The notes beneath the pieces were generated by a model. It was given only the letters and a program-made list of their open reading frames with translations. It was not told the DNA's origin and did not search any database. Made by a program: the position numbers and the translations under genes. From Thermoanaerobaculia bacterium (GTDB lineage: Bacteria > Acidobacteriota > Thermoanaerobaculia > Multivoradales > J023): 64,000 bases of DNA. Positions 26,085-33,691 of this stretch are shown piece after piece. The number at the start of each line of letters is the position of its first letter. Position 1 is the first letter of the stretch. Where the stretch lies: contig JALCBJ010000004.1 in the NCBI GenBank assembly GCA_028066595.1, positions 111,935 through 175,934 of the forward strand. Direction: 5' to 3'.

Positions 26085-27869
26085 ATGCAATTCCCTCTCT
26101 TGAAAGTCCTTTCCGGCGCACGCCGGCCGGGCACCGTCCTCCTTTTCTCGATTTTGACCTCGCTCGTCCTGGCCACGGGATCGAGCGCGCAAGCGGCCCC
26201 CGCCTGGACCGATGTCCAGCGCGAGTCCATATACATCCCAACCCGCGACGACACCCTCCTTGCCGCCGATATCTTTCGCCCGGTACGCGACGGGGAGGTA
26301 GCCACGGGCCAGCTACCGGTGATCTGGACTCTCCAGCGCTACCATCGGGCCTACCCGCGACAAGGCCGGACCGTCACGATCATCGAAAGCCGATATCCCT
26401 GGTTGCGCGAGGTCGTCCTCAGCGGCTACATCGCGGTCATCGTCGACGCCCGGGGCACCGGGGCGTCTCAAGGGGTGCGCGTTGCGGAATTGGGTGAGCT
26501 CGACGCCCGAGATGCCTATGACGTCACCGAGTGGCTCGCAGCTCGAGAATGGAGTCGCGAGGAGATCGGCATGTACGGTCGCTCCTTCCGTGGCATGACC
26601 CAATACCTCGCGGCGGGCATGAATCCTCCTCACTTACGCGCGATCTTCCCCGAGATGGCCATGTTCGATCCCTTCGACACAGCGTACCGACAGGGCGTTC
26701 CGCTGCGCATGTTCTCCTCGTGGGGGCAGGTCATCCGGCGACTCGACGGACTCCGCGGATTGCCTCCCGACGAAGATCCGGAAGGTCGAATGCTCGAAGG
26801 CTGGATGGAGCGGCGTGCGGCCGAGAACATGGACGTCGCGGGATTCGCCGATCGCGTGAACCGCCGCGACATGGTGGACTCGGTGACCGGGATCGGCTGG
26901 GATGACGTCGCTCCGTCGCGTTTCGCACCGTCCATTCGCGAGGGAGACGTCGCCGTCCACCATCTGGTGGGCTGGCTCGACACGTGGGTCGACGACGCCA
27001 TTGCGTGGTTCCTGGCACTGGACGGCGCACAACAGAAGCTGACGATCGGTCCGTGGTCGCACTCGGGTCGCGACGGATTCGACTTCGCAGCCGAGCACCT
27101 GCGCTGGTACGAGCACTGGCTTGTGGGCGTCGACAACGGCGTGATGGACGAGCCACCGATCCAATACGCCACGTCCGACCTGGCCGGCCGTGTCGACTGG
27201 TCGACCACCGAGTCCTGGCCGCCGTCCGACATCGACCTGTCGACCTTCCACCTCACGGGCGATGCTGCAACCGGTGCCGGCGAGCTCCGGACTCGCCCGC
27301 TCCGCGAGGCGCGGGTGACAGCTCGCGCAGCCGACTACGCCGCGACCACCGGACAGACCTCGCGCTGGGCAAACTCCACCGGTCGTTCCTTCGCCTACGA
27401 CGACATGTCGGTCAACGACGCACGCGGATTCGTCTGGCAAACCGCCCCACTGGAGGAGCGAACGGTGATCACCGGACAGGCCGAGGCTTCGTTGTGGGTG
27501 TCCAGCAGCGCACCCGATGCCGACCTCTTCGTGTATCTAGAAGAAGTCGATGCCCAAGGCGTCTCTCACTACGTCACCGAAGGCATGGCACGCGCCAGCG
27601 ATCGATCAACTCGTGAGGATCCCGAAACGGCTCGCCTCGACCAGCAGCGCGTGGAAGTACGAGTCCGGCTCATGAACACGTCGTGGGCGTTCACTCCGGG
27701 TCACCGCATCCGTCTGAGCGTCACGCTGGCGGATACCGACAACGCCCGAGGTCTCACCTACGATCCTCCGCCCGAGGTCCGTTTCCACGCGGGACCCGAC
27801 ACTCCGTCTCGGCTGACACTCCCCCTCGAGACGGGTCAGCGATCCGCGGCACCATCTCCCTCCAGCTAG
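26085..27869 (+). CDS. CocE/NonD-family hydrolase (X-Pro dipeptidyl-peptidase-like), secreted
   Basis: The 594-residue protein has a signal peptide ending near SSAQA (about residue 37). The alpha/beta hydrolase domain carries VDARGTGAS, the nucleophile S167 in GRSFRG, D299 in GWLDTW and H326 in PWSHSG, a complete triad. The C-terminal jelly-roll domain (EASLWVSSSAPDADLFVYLEEVD, GHRIRLSVTLADTDN) is typical of cocaine esterase and X-prolyl dipeptidyl peptidases. It should hydrolyse esters, amides or prolyl peptides in the periplasm. It follows the 7TM-AraC regulator and an operator-like repeat. Confidence 0.95.
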   Translation: MQFPLLKVLSGARRPGTVLLFSILTSLVLATGSSAQAAPAWTDVQRESIYIPTRDDTLLAADIFRPVRDGEVATGQLPVIWTLQRYHRAYPRQGRTVTIIESRYPWLREVVLSGYIAVIVDARGTGASQGVRVAELGELDARDAYDVTEWLAAREWSREEIGMYGRSFRGMTQYLAAGMNPPHLRAIFPEMAMFDPFDTAYRQGVPLRMFSSWGQVIRRLDGLRGLPPDEDPEGRMLEGWMERRAAENMDVAGFADRVNRRDMVDSVTGIGWDDVAPSRFAPSIREGDVAVHHLVGWLDTWVDDAIAWFLALDGAQQKLTIGPWSHSGRDGFDFAAEHLRWYEHWLVGVDNGVMDEPPIQYATSDLAGRVDWSTTESWPPSDIDLSTFHLTGDAATGAGELRTRPLREARVTARAADYAATTGQTSRWANSTGRSFAYDDMSVNDARGFVWQTAPLEERTVITGQAEASLWVSSSAPDADLFVYLEEVDAQGVSHYVTEGMARASDRSTREDPETARLDQQRVEVRVRLMNTSWAFTPGHRIRLSVTLADTDNARGLTYDPPPEVRFHAGPDTPSRLTLPLETGQRSAAPSPSS

Positions 27870-28241
27870 GCGTCGAGGAGGCCATGGAGCCGCGGTAGCG
27901 TCGAATCCGCGGGTAGGCCACTGGAGTAGGACGAGCCGAACAGGACCCATGTCGACCTCGTACGCATGTTGTCCTGGTTCATACGAAGGGCCGGTGAAGT
28001 TACGGAAGAACGCGGAGTCTAGGGACACAGGTGAGCCGCGCGCTGCGCTAAGATTCGACCCACGGCCGCACGTCGAACCGCCCTCCTTCCGCCGCGCTGC
28101 ACGCGGCACCAGTGTGCGACCGTCCTCCTTTTCGAGGCCCACCATCATGGTGGTCGTATCGACCTACCGAGCGTCATCGTCTCCGTTCGTCGCCGCGATC
28201 CGGGCCGCGCCGGCTTCACTCCGTCACCTCTGAGGTGAGCT
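27870..28241. other. Intergenic region upstream of the ATP-grasp gene
   Basis: No convincing coding frame is visible in these 372 bases on either strand; a 94-codon plus frame (27949-28233) is arginine/serine-rich and looks like non-coding translation. The region ends with a palindrome that covers the ribosome-binding site of the next gene. Confidence 0.5.
28224..28238 (+). promoter_or_regulatory. Palindrome covering the ribosome-binding site of the ATP-grasp gene
   Basis: TCACCTC-T-GAGGTGA is a perfect 7-bp palindrome. As RNA it can fold into a 6-bp stem (28224-28229 with 28233-28238) with the 3-base loop CTG. The right arm AGGTGA is the Shine-Dalgarno of the ATG at 28242. It could hide the ribosome site or bind a repressor as DNA. 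Confidence 0.5.
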
Positions 28242-29459
28242 ATGCACGTCCTTTTCGTCGAGCCTTGTTTCCCCTACAACCAGCGTCAGTTCGTTCGAGC
28301 ACTACGCGAAGTGGGTGCCACCGTCACGGGCATTGGCGAGATTCCCAAGGACTCTCTGCCGAACGAGATTCAGGGCTGGTTGCACCACTACGAACAAGTG
28401 CCCAGCGTGGTCCACCAACCCTCCTTGGAGGCTGCCGTCTCCAAAGTGCAACGAATGGCGTGGGTCGACCGTCTCGAGGGAACCGTCGAAGCTCACATGA
28501 TGGCCATCGCCCAGACGCGAGAAGCCCGTGGTATTCCCGGCACCAGTGTCGAAACGACGTATCTATGCCGCGACAAACCGGCGATGAAGGAGGCCTTGCG
28601 CGAGGCCGGCATCCCCTGCGCTCAGTCCACCGGCACCGATCGAGCCGACGAGGTAAGAGACTTCGCCCGACAGGTGGGCTACCCGATCATCATCAAGCCA
28701 CGGGATGCGGCCGGCGCCTCCGGTACCTGGAAGGTGTCGAGCGACGAGGAGCTCGAGCCGGTGCTCGAAGAGTGCGGCGTCGTGCACGGCCGGTCCGTGG
28801 CGGTGGAGGAGTTCATCGAGGGCCACGAAGGCTTCTTCGACACCATCACCATCGGTGGCCAGATCGTGCACCACTTCATCACCCACTACTACCCTGGCGT
28901 GCTCGAGGCCATGCGCACCCGCTGGATCTCACCTCAGTTCATCGCCACCAACCGGGTCGGTGCCGACAGCTACGACGAGGTGAAGATCATGGGGAAGAAG
29001 GTGATCGACGTCCTGGGCATCGGCACCTCGGCAACCCATCAGGAGTGGTTCTTCGGCCCCAAGGGCCTGAAGTTCTCCGAGATCGGCTGTCGGCCGCCCG
29101 GCGTCGGTGCGTGGGATCTCTACTGTGCCGCCAACGACCTGGACGTCTACAAAGAATGGGCCGCAGCCATCGTCCACGGCCGGCCTCTTCAGCAGCCCAG
29201 CCGTCGCTACTCTGCCGGCATCGTCAATCTACGCCCCGATCGCGACGGGCGCATCGCCGGCTACGAAGGAATGCACGTCCTCGAACAGATCTCCGAGTGG
29301 ATCATCGACCATCACCTGCCGCCGGTGGGTGCACCCACCCAGCCCGTCGAGGCCGGCTACATGGCCAATGCCTGGATCCGCGTCAAACACCCCGACTACG
29401 ACGACCTACGCCACATCCTCAATACCATCGGGGAGACGGTGAAGATCCGAGCTCGGTAA
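28242..29459 (+). CDS. ATP-grasp family ligase, orphan
   Basis: The 405-residue protein has an N-terminal Rossmann-like preATP-grasp part (MHVLFVEPCFPYNQRQFVRA), then the ATP-grasp core: KPAMKEALREAGIPCAQS, the ATP-binding lysine in YPIIIKPRDAAGASGTW, the VEEFIEG strand, and FSEIGCRPPG in place of the usual metal-binding E-x-N-x-R. It joins a carboxylate to an amine or thiol via an acyl phosphate (family knowledge); related proteins include dipeptide and carnosine-type ligases. No biosynthetic neighbours are present, so the substrate is unknown. The AGGTGA ribosome site lies in a palindrome. Confidence 0.85.
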   Translation: MHVLFVEPCFPYNQRQFVRALREVGATVTGIGEIPKDSLPNEIQGWLHHYEQVPSVVHQPSLEAAVSKVQRMAWVDRLEGTVEAHMMAIAQTREARGIPGTSVETTYLCRDKPAMKEALREAGIPCAQSTGTDRADEVRDFARQVGYPIIIKPRDAAGASGTWKVSSDEELEPVLEECGVVHGRSVAVEEFIEGHEGFFDTITIGGQIVHHFITHYYPGVLEAMRTRWISPQFIATNRVGADSYDEVKIMGKKVIDVLGIGTSATHQEWFFGPKGLKFSEIGCRPPGVGAWDLYCAANDLDVYKEWAAAIVHGRPLQQPSRRYSAGIVNLRPDRDGRIAGYEGMHVLEQISEWIIDHHLPPVGAPTQPVEAGYMANAWIRVKHPDYDDLRHILNTIGETVKIRAR

Positions 29460-29497
29460 CCCTCTCTCGGCTCGGAGTGGACTGGCCGCGGGCTGGC

Positions 29498-29800
29498 TCA
29501 ATCGCGCTCGTAGAGGGCGATCATGGTCACCGCCGACACGGCGGGCTCGAAGAACTCGTTGCGAATCTTCAGATACTCCTCGTTGGCGAAGAACGATTCC
29601 ATCGTCGCCCGATCCGGGAACCGCAGAGTGAACACGCGATTGATGGGCTCCTCGGTCTCCGACTTCAGCACCTTCGCGATCTCGAAGTCGTAGCCGAATC
29701 TGCCGCCGAGGGCTTTCAGCAGCGGCATCATGCCCTCGCGGTATCGCCGATAGCTCTCGGCGTCGTCCACCTGAAGCGCAACCAAAGTTTCGACAGCCAT
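29498..29800 (-). CDS. DUF1330/NIPSNAP-like small protein
   Basis: The ATG at 29800 has GAGGAG six bases upstream and gives 100 residues; a longer in-frame reading has no such signal. The ferredoxin-like dimeric alpha/beta barrel pattern (YRRYREGMMPLLKALGGRFGYDFE, then INRVFTLRFPDRATMESFFANEEYLKIRNE) is that of DUF1330 and related EthD/NIPSNAP proteins. Cytosolic, function unknown. It lies 37 bases downstream of the hydroxyacid oxidase gene on the same strand and may be co-transcribed. Confidence 0.8.
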   Translation of the reverse strand: MAVETLVALQVDDAESYRRYREGMMPLLKALGGRFGYDFEIAKVLKSETEEPINRVFTLRFPDRATMESFFANEEYLKIRNEFFEPAVSAVTMIALYERD

Positions 29801-29837
29801 TCGATCTCCTCGATGAATCGGTGAGATAGGTATACGT

Positions 29838-30935
29838 TCAGGAACGCCGGAGGATCGAGCGGTCCAGCTCGCCGGGCGACCTGGCACCCGCCAAGCCCAA
29901 CGCCCGATCGAGCTCGTCGCGCAGCAAGTCGAATACCCGTTCGACTCCGGCCTGGCCAGCGGTGGCGAGCCCCCAGAGAACCGGACGACCGATGGCTACG
30001 GCCCGAGCGCCGAGGGCCAATGCCTTCAAGACGTCGGTACCTCGGCGAATGCCACCGTCCACCAACACCTCCATCCGATCGCCGACGGCATCGAGAACTT
30101 CTGGCAGTGCCTCGATGGTGGGAACCGACGTGTCGAGCTGGCGGCCGCCGTGGTTGGATACGACGACGGCTTGCGCTCCGTGGCTGAGGGCTAGGCACGC
30201 GTCGTCGGGGTGGACGATTCCCTTCAGCACGACCGGCAGATCGGAGAGTGAGGCCAGCCACTCGATGTCCTTCCACGACAGAGACGGATCGAACAGGGAT
30301 TGAACATAGGCGCCAAGGCCCGAATCTGCCGCTTCCTTCGGCAGATCCTCGCCTTCCCGCCCCAAGAGATTCTTCACCCGAACGCCACCGGGAAGGTGGA
30401 AACGGTTGCGGATATCGCGCTCACGCCGACCCCAGATCTGGGCGTCCACGGTCAGGACCAGCGCGGTGCAGCCAGCGGCTTCGGCTCGCCGTACGAGCGC
30501 GGCCGTGGCTCCGCGATCCTTGTAGACGTAGAGCTGGAACCACACGGGACAGGTCGCGACCGACGTCACCTCCTCCAGGGAGTAGGTGGAAAGAGTCGAC
30601 AAGATCATCAGGCTACCCGCTGTGCTGGCCGCGCGGGCAGTTGCCAACTCACCGTCGGGGTTGGCGAGCCGATGGAACGCGGTCGGTGCCGCCAGGACGG
30701 GCATCGACAGCTCGTGACCGAGAACGGTCGTTCTCAGATCGCGCGTCGTGACGTCTCGCAGTACGCGAAAGGCGACCCGCAGGCGCGAATAAGCGTTGCG
30801 GTTCTCGACCAAAGTGATCTCGTCGTCCGAACCCGAGGCGTAGTAGTCGTACGCTATACGGGTCAAGGAGCTTTTCGCGGCGGCCTCGAAATCGTCGAGA
30901 TTGATCAGATCGAGCAGCTCGTGATCCAGGGTCAT
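29838..30935 (-). CDS. FMN-dependent 2-hydroxyacid oxidase/dehydrogenase (glycolate/lactate oxidase family)
   Basis: The 365-residue TIM-barrel protein carries the family active site: the N-terminal tyrosine in AYDYYASG, QLYVYKDR, the substrate arginine in the 30s loop GRRERDIRNRF, the catalytic His in VSNHGGRQLD, and the FMN-phosphate site VDGGIRRGTDVLKALALGARAVAIGRP. It oxidises an L-2-hydroxyacid to the 2-oxoacid, reducing oxygen or a quinone pool. The substrate (glycolate, lactate or longer) cannot be read from sequence. A DUF1330-like gene follows on the same strand. Confidence 0.95.
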   Translation of the reverse strand: MTLDHELLDLINLDDFEAAAKSSLTRIAYDYYASGSDDEITLVENRNAYSRLRVAFRVLRDVTTRDLRTTVLGHELSMPVLAAPTAFHRLANPDGELATARAASTAGSLMILSTLSTYSLEEVTSVATCPVWFQLYVYKDRGATAALVRRAEAAGCTALVLTVDAQIWGRRERDIRNRFHLPGGVRVKNLLGREGEDLPKEAADSGLGAYVQSLFDPSLSWKDIEWLASLSDLPVVLKGIVHPDDACLALSHGAQAVVVSNHGGRQLDTSVPTIEALPEVLDAVGDRMEVLVDGGIRRGTDVLKALALGARAVAIGRPVLWGLATAGQAGVERVFDLLRDELDRALGLAGARSPGELDRSILRRS

Positions 30936-31120
30936 GGCCGAAGGCTACCTCACCCACACCCTCGCGAGTGCTTCACGAAGTGTCGCCTCACAGGGAATAT
31001 CCGGCCTTCTCTCCACCTACTTCATCGCCATAGACAACTGTCCCGCGGTGGTGCGCACTCGTTCCTACCCGGTCTCGCCCCGTCCACCTGACGGAGTACT
31101 GTCCGGATCAACTTCGATCG

Positions 31121-31276
31121 TCAGGTCTTGCCGACGGCTCGGAGGGCGAGGATCCAGAATCCCAGCTCGAACAGCCCGCCGACAACCAGCAGGGTCACCG
31201 CACCGCTCAGAAAACCGAAGTGGTAGAAGAAGATGGCTGCTATCAAGCAACCGATCGTGGGAAGGATCCGTTTCAT
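31121..31276 (-). CDS. Small two-helix membrane protein
   Basis: The ATG at 31276 starts a 51-residue protein made of two hydrophobic helices (IGCLIAAIFFYHFGFLSG and VTLLVVGGLFELGFWILAL) and a short polar tail. There is no strong Shine-Dalgarno. The hydrophobic pattern is too regular for chance, but no family is recognised. It is flanked by the hydroxyacid oxidase upstream region and the TldD-like gene, to which it is divergent. Confidence 0.55.
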   Translation of the reverse strand: MKRILPTIGCLIAAIFFYHFGFLSGAVTLLVVGGLFELGFWILALRAVGKT

Positions 31277-31341
31277 CAAATGTCTACGCCCCAGTCGGAC
31301 GTTTGTTCGTGCATAGTTCCTGTCGGCTTCGCGAGACATGA

Positions 31342-31384
31342 GCGGGTACAACACAGCGGTCGCGGGTACAGCACAGCGGTCGCG
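31342..31384. repeat. Tandem duplication of a 20-bp unit
   Basis: Two head-to-tail copies of a 20-base unit (31342-31361 and 31362-31381) differ at one position (gtacaacac versus gtacagcac) and are followed by GCG, the start of a third copy. The repeat lies about 60 bases before the TldD-like start at 31442, in the divergent gap, so it may alter promoter or leader spacing. Confidence 0.85.
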
Positions 31385-31441
31385 TCGTCCTCGGACCATG
31401 GGCACGGATCGCCATTTCCGGTGCGCTATGCTGCCCGCGGC

Positions 31442-32818
31442 ATGTACGGTAAGTCGTTCGAATCCAAGAGCCGCGTCGACGCCATGATCGATCGCGTGCT
31501 CGAGGCCTCGGTTGCCGACGAGACCGAGCTCGTCTGGTTCGAACGCCGCCACGGTCGAGCTTCCTGGCCACCTCGAGACAACGATGGTTTGGAGCGACCA
31601 CGGTTATCGGTCCTCCTACGGGTGGTGGAAGGAGGCCGTCCCGGCTGGCACCGCACCGAGGCCCGAACACAGGGCGAGCTGGAGAATGCCGTGCGGGCGG
31701 CGCTCGCGGTCGCAACGACCCAGGAGAGGGCCCGACGTCGTCCGGTGCTTCCCACGACCACCGGACATATCGAGCTGCCAACCAAGCTCTTCGACCGCGC
31801 TGTCGCACGGCTCGATGTCGAAGGGGCCCGCGAGCGGCTGAGGGAGTGGCTGGGCACGAGCGATGCGGAGATCCCGGGCAGCTGCAGACTCTCTTGGTCC
31901 GAGACTCGACTGTTGGTGGCCAACAATCACGGCGTACGGCGCGCTACCAACAGCACCGAGCTCGACCTCGACGTGCACACCGGTTCAGCGCCTGGATGCG
32001 GTCGAGCGTCGGCCTCGGCCCGAACCTTCGAACAGCTGGAGGCAGAACAACTGGTGGCACGAGCGCGGAGACTCTGCGCCTACTCGGATTCTAGCTCCGA
32101 GCACGCGGACGACGGGGAACCCCTCGAACCGGAGATCCGCCCCGAGCAGCCTCTGGTGCTGGCTCCCGAGGCGACGGCCCAGCTTCTCGACCTGTTGAAC
32201 ATGTTCGCGTTGGCCGGCCGCGCCTACCTCGACGGCAGCTCGCTGCTGACTCGTCACCGAGGCGTACAGGTCTTCGATCGTGCCGTTCACGTCTACGATG
32301 ACGGCCGCCGGTCCCCGGGCGTGCCCTTCCCTTTCGATCTCGAAGGCTCGCCGAAAGTCGCGTGCGACCTCATCGTCGACGGCAAGCCTTCGACCCCGGC
32401 CCTCAACCAACAACAAGGCGCCGAAGCTGGTCTCACTCCCACGGCCCAGAGCGTCGGCGGCCGCGATGCGCTCTTCGGCAACCTCTTCCTGGCCCCGGGC
32501 GAGCTGTCGGATGCCGAGCTGTGGAGCGCGGCCCGAGGCGGGATGTTCGTCGGCTGGATCGATCCGCCCGAATGCCTGGAACCCACACAGCTGCGCTTTC
32601 GCACAGTCGCCCGCTCGATCCGCCGAATTACCGACGACGGCCTGGGAGCCCCGGTTTCGGATCAGATCTGGGAAACGAGCCTACCGTCGGCCTTGGGACG
32701 CCTGAGCGGACTGGGCCAAGACGCGGTCATCCGCACGGTCGCGTCGACGCCGCTCGGCGCGGTGTCGGCACCTGCCGTCGTCCTGCCACGTGCCGACGGC
32801 TTCTCACCGGTCAAATAG
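31442..32818 (+). CDS. TldD/PmbA-like putative metalloprotease-related protein
   Basis: The ATG at 31442 gives 458 residues; longer in-frame sequence upstream runs through the tandem repeat and is not protein-like. The C-terminal half resembles the PmbA/TldD C-terminal domain: LVLAPEATAQLLDLL, GSSLLTRHRGVQVFD, FDLEGSPKVACDLIVDGKP and GNLFLAPGELSDAELW. The zinc-binding HExxxH of TldD is not seen, as in PmbA-type partners. TldD and PmbA normally act as a heterodimeric protease on unfolded or peptide substrates; no partner gene is adjacent here. The N-terminal half is diverged. Confidence 0.72.
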   Translation: MYGKSFESKSRVDAMIDRVLEASVADETELVWFERRHGRASWPPRDNDGLERPRLSVLLRVVEGGRPGWHRTEARTQGELENAVRAALAVATTQERARRRPVLPTTTGHIELPTKLFDRAVARLDVEGARERLREWLGTSDAEIPGSCRLSWSETRLLVANNHGVRRATNSTELDLDVHTGSAPGCGRASASARTFEQLEAEQLVARARRLCAYSDSSSEHADDGEPLEPEIRPEQPLVLAPEATAQLLDLLNMFALAGRAYLDGSSLLTRHRGVQVFDRAVHVYDDGRRSPGVPFPFDLEGSPKVACDLIVDGKPSTPALNQQQGAEAGLTPTAQSVGGRDALFGNLFLAPGELSDAELWSAARGGMFVGWIDPPECLEPTQLRFRTVARSIRRITDDGLGAPVSDQIWETSLPSALGRLSGLGQDAVIRTVASTPLGAVSAPAVVLPRADGFSPVK

Positions 32819-32902
32819 CCGAACGGACGGCCGCAGCGCCGAAGCTCCCAAGATCCAGGCTCTGGGCCCGGCCACTTGTGCAGGATCAGTCAGCGCTGTT
32901 CT

Positions 32903-33595
32903 CTAGCCGAGGATCCGCCTGAGCCAGTCGCCGATCGCCTCGATCTCCTCCAGACAAACCTGGTGCGCCATCGGATAGGTATTCCACTCCACCTCGTACC
33001 CCATATCGGTCAGCGCTTCGTGACTGCGGACTGCCAGGGGCAGTTGCACCATGGGATCGTGGGTGCCGTGGGCCATGAAGATCGGTACGCCGGTATTGGC
33101 CTCGCTCCGTTCGTCACGGGTTTCGTCCGCCAACAGCAGGTAGGCCGACAGGACCATGATGCCCGCCAGTCGCTCGCCGTGACGCAGGCCGGTCTGGAGC
33201 GCGATTGCGCCGCCCTGAGAGAACCCGCCCACGACGATCTTCGAAGCGGGGATCCCACGCGAAACCTCACGCTCGATCAGCGCTCGCACCTGCCCCTCAC
33301 TCCGGCGGATACCCTCCGCGTCCTGATTGCGTCCCGCCCCGCCACCCAGGGAAACGATGTCGTACCACGCCGGCATGACCATTCCGTAGTTGACCGTCAC
33401 CGGAATCGACGGAGCTTGCGGGAAGATGAACCGTACCGCGAGGTCGTCGGGCAGTCCGAGCTCCGGCGGCACGCTCTCGAAGTCGTGAGCGGTGGCTCCC
33501 AGACCGTGAAGCCAGATCACCGACGCGCGGGCGACGTCGGCGCGTGGTTCCTGCTCGATGCACTGGAGGGACGGGGCGTCTGCTGCTCGGCTCAT
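32903..33595 (-). CDS. Carboxylesterase/phospholipase-type alpha/beta hydrolase
   Basis: The 230-residue cytosolic enzyme has the oxyanion segment VIWLHGLGATAHDF and the full triad: S126 in GGFSQGG, D180 in HGTHDPMV and H211 in YPMAHQV. This layout is the Abhydrolase_2 carboxylesterase/acyl-protein thioesterase family, and the 230-residue length fits it exactly. It hydrolyses short acyl esters or thioesters. The start at 33595 excludes an arginine-rich upstream extension. Its 5' end is 96 bases from the acyltransferase gene stop on the same strand. Confidence 0.95.
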   Translation of the reverse strand: MSRAADAPSLQCIEQEPRADVARASVIWLHGLGATAHDFESVPPELGLPDDLAVRFIFPQAPSIPVTVNYGMVMPAWYDIVSLGGGAGRNQDAEGIRRSEGQVRALIEREVSRGIPASKIVVGGFSQGGAIALQTGLRHGERLAGIMVLSAYLLLADETRDERSEANTGVPIFMAHGTHDPMVQLPLAVRSHEALTDMGYEVEWNTYPMAHQVCLEEIEAIGDWLRRILG

Positions 33596-33691
33596 GGCTG
33601 CGGATCCTATCTCCCTTCGCGCTGAGCGGCACCCGGTTCGCCTTTTCCCAAGGAGCATTTCGCAGAGCCCATGTCGGAAGCTCACAGGCGC

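Noticed and set aside
27949-28233. A 94-codon plus-strand frame in the gap before the ATP-grasp gene
   Set aside because: No ribosome site, no motif and an Arg/Ser/Pro-rich composition typical of non-coding high-GC DNA.
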